From assembly GCA_003513845.1 (NCBI GenBank), contig DOTB01000015.1:1-64000 (forward strand): a stretch of DNA of 64,000 bases. Direction: 5' to 3'. How positions within the stretch are numbered: position 1 is the first letter of the stretch; each line of letters opens with the position of its first letter. Positions 62,702 through 64,000 of this stretch are shown here, one piece after another. The notes below the pieces were generated by a model, which saw nothing but the letters and a program-made list of their open reading frames with translations, had not been told where the DNA came from and searched no databases. This stretch comes from Candidatus Atribacteria bacterium (GTDB taxonomy: Bacteria > Atribacterota > Phoenicimicrobiia > Phoenicimicrobiales > Phoenicimicrobiaceae). A program made the translations under genes and the position numbers.

Positions 62702-64000
62702 TTATACTGGAAAATTACCATGTTTCTTCGCCGGTCTACCTTCCCTTTTGGTAGATAACATCTCTAAAGTAGTAATAAGTCGAGGTCTGGTTTCTCGAGG
62801 ATCAATAACCATATCTACATAACCTCGTTTAGCTGCTTCATAAGGGTTAGAAAATTTTTGCCGAAATTCTTCAATCTTTTCCTGTCGAACTTTTTCTGGA
62901 TCTTCTGCTTTAGCTATTTCTTTTCTAAAGATAATATTGGCAGCCCCCTGAGATCCCATTACCGCTATCTCAGCTGTAGGCCAGGCAATTACCTGATCCG
63001 CTCTTAAGTCTCTGCTACACATTGCCAGATAAGCACCACCATAAGACTTTCGAGTAATCAAGGTAATCTTGGGAACAGTAGCCTCAGAGTAAGCATATAA
63101 TAATTTTGCTCCATGTCTAATAATTCCTCCATATTCCTGCGCAGTTCCAGGTAAAAATCCTGGAACATCTACAAAAGTTAAAATAGGAATATTAAAGGCA
63201 TCACAAAATCTGATAAAGCGAGCAGCTTTATCAGAGGCATCAATGTCTAAACAACCTGCCAAAATTTTTGGTTGATTGGCAATTATACCTATGGATTGAC
63301 CATTCAATCTGGCAAACCCGGTAATAATATTGGTTGCAAAATATTGGTGGGCTTCAAAGAAATCTCCTTCATCTACAATATACCTTATTATCTCTTTCAT
63401 ATCATAAGGTTTATTGGGGTCAGTAGGTACAATATTTAAAAGAGCTTCTTCTATTCTATTTGGGTCATCTTTACATTCCGTTTGAGGAGGATTTTCCATA
63501 TTATTAGAGGGTAAATAACTAATCAACTTTCTTACCATCTGATAAACTACCTCTTCATTCTCCGCGGCAAAATGAGCCACCCCACTCTTTCTATTATGGG
63601 TCATTGCTCCCCCCAACTGTTCTGGAGTTACCACTTCACCGGTAACTGCCTTAATTACTTCTGGGCCAGTAATGTGCATTATACCGATATTTTTTACCAT
63701 AAATACAAAATCCATTATGGCAGGAGAATAAACTGCTCCTCCGGCTGCGGGCCCAACAATTACAGATATTTGGGGAATTACCCCTGAGGCAATAGTATTG
63801 CGATAAAAAATTTGACCATAGCCACTTAAAGAATCTACTCCCTCTTGAATGCGTGCTCCTCCGGAATCGTTTACTCCGATGCAAGGAGCGCCCATAGTCA
63901 TAGCCATATCCATTACTTTACATATTTTCTTGGCATGCATTTCCCCCAGAGAACCACCAATAACAGTGAAATCCTGAGCAAAAACATAGACCAGTCGCCC
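62702..64000 (-). CDS. mmdA: Carboxyltransferase (alpha) subunit of the Na+-pumping decarboxylase, partial
   Basis: The C-terminal 432 codons are inside the window; the frame continues past 64000 ([20 protein letters not shown] precedes the first internal ATG), so the true start is outside. CoA-carboxyltransferase motifs: [60 protein letters not shown], and [20 protein letters not shown]. It transfers the carboxyl of an acyl-CoA (methylmalonyl-CoA most likely) to biotin. A 296-bp repeat-rich gap separates it from the OadG-like subunit. Confidence 0.93.
   Translation of the reverse strand, partial: GRLVYVFAQDFTVIGGSLGEMHAKKICKVMDMAMTMGAPCIGVNDSGGARIQEGVDSLSGYGQIFYRNTIASGVIPQISVIVGPAAGGAVYSPAIMDFVFMVKNIGIMHITGPEVIKAVTGEVVTPEQLGGAMTHNRKSGVAHFAAENEEVVYQMVRKLISYLPSNNMENPPQTECKDDPNRIEEALLNIVPTDPNKPYDMKEIIRYIVDEGDFFEAHQYFATNIITGFARLNGQSIGIIANQPKILAGCLDIDASDKAARFIRFCDAFNIPILTFVDVPGFLPGTAQEYGGIIRHGAKLLYAYSEATVPKITLITRKSYGGAYLAMCSRDLRADQVIAWPTAEIAVMGSQGAANIIFRKEIAKAEDPEKVRQEKIEEFRQKFSNPYEAAKRGYVDMVIDPRETRPRLITTLEMLSTKREGRPAKKHGNFPV

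Overview
This is a 64 kb stretch of an AT-rich bacterial chromosome in which every gene I can support lies on the minus strand. Gene content points to an anaerobic, fermentative bacterium: a ferredoxin-dependent 2-oxoacid oxidoreductase with phosphotransbutyrylase and two butyrate kinases, a Na+-pumping biotin decarboxylase, a hybrid cluster protein, and an archaeal/Firmicutes-like assortment of other genes. The cell-wall and division genes (FtsEX, an EnvC-like activator, amidase, CtpA, CsaB, a DUF5693-type protein) and the low GC would fit an Atribacterota-like or other deep-branching anaerobic lineage. That placement is inference; no rRNA is present.

Layout, by coordinate. 1-332: remnant of an ISLre2-type transposase running off the left edge. 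412-1652: ndk and a CPBP membrane protease homologue. 2120-7076: an Rrf2-type regulator, an HD-domain/hybrid-cluster-protein fusion, a cupin and a 5'-damaged CopB-type ATPase, starting from a consensus promoter whose -10 box sits in a palindrome. 7273-10654: ArsR regulator, ABC-2 exporter pair and a MOT1-type anion transporter. 11068-17333: tRNA-Asn, rpoD, dnaG, an endonuclease Q-like PHP protein, a Nudix hydrolase and an M20 peptidase.

17850-27818 is a catabolic locus. In transcription order it holds a PAS/AAA+ sigma-54 activator, a terminator, a -24/-12 promoter, then butyrate kinase, aminotransferase, phosphotransbutyrylase, second butyrate kinase, an uncharacterised P-loop ATPase and the four subunits of a 2-oxoacid:ferredoxin oxidoreductase. 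Together these can turn an amino acid (probably branched-chain) into 2-oxoacid, acyl-CoA, acyl phosphate and finally free acid plus ATP and reduced ferredoxin. Three TTGCA boxes spaced exactly 10 bp apart lie about 110-135 bp upstream of the promoter and look like the activator's binding site.

28001-38248 holds recN, NAD kinase, a membrane-anchored nuclease-like protein, TlyA, a DUF212 protein, a GerMN protein, an AMIN/amidase_3 amidase, an AI-2E family permease and glnS. 38410-47874 is a complete shikimate/tyrosine operon: aroH, aroF, aroA, aroE, aroC, aroK, aroB, aroQ, tyrA, followed by smpB and the tmRNA gene, whose 5' end overlaps the smpB stop codon.

The most striking element is upstream of aroH. 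A consensus promoter is followed by an unannotated 30-codon leader peptide with a strong Shine-Dalgarno and the run FNFYYYYYATDVYALAW, then mutually exclusive hairpins and an intrinsic terminator. This is a ribosome-mediated attenuator with an unusual four-hairpin logic.

47954-64000 holds tsaC/sua5, greA, tRNA-Glu(CTC), tRNA-Gln(CTG), gltX, a divergent polysaccharide deacetylase, ctpA, envC-like, ftsX, ftsE, csaB, a DUF5693-type protein, and a Na+-translocating decarboxylase operon (beta subunit, biotin carrier, OadG-like subunit, and the carboxyltransferase, which is cut by the right edge). Intergenic gaps are full of short dispersed palindromic repeats of several families.
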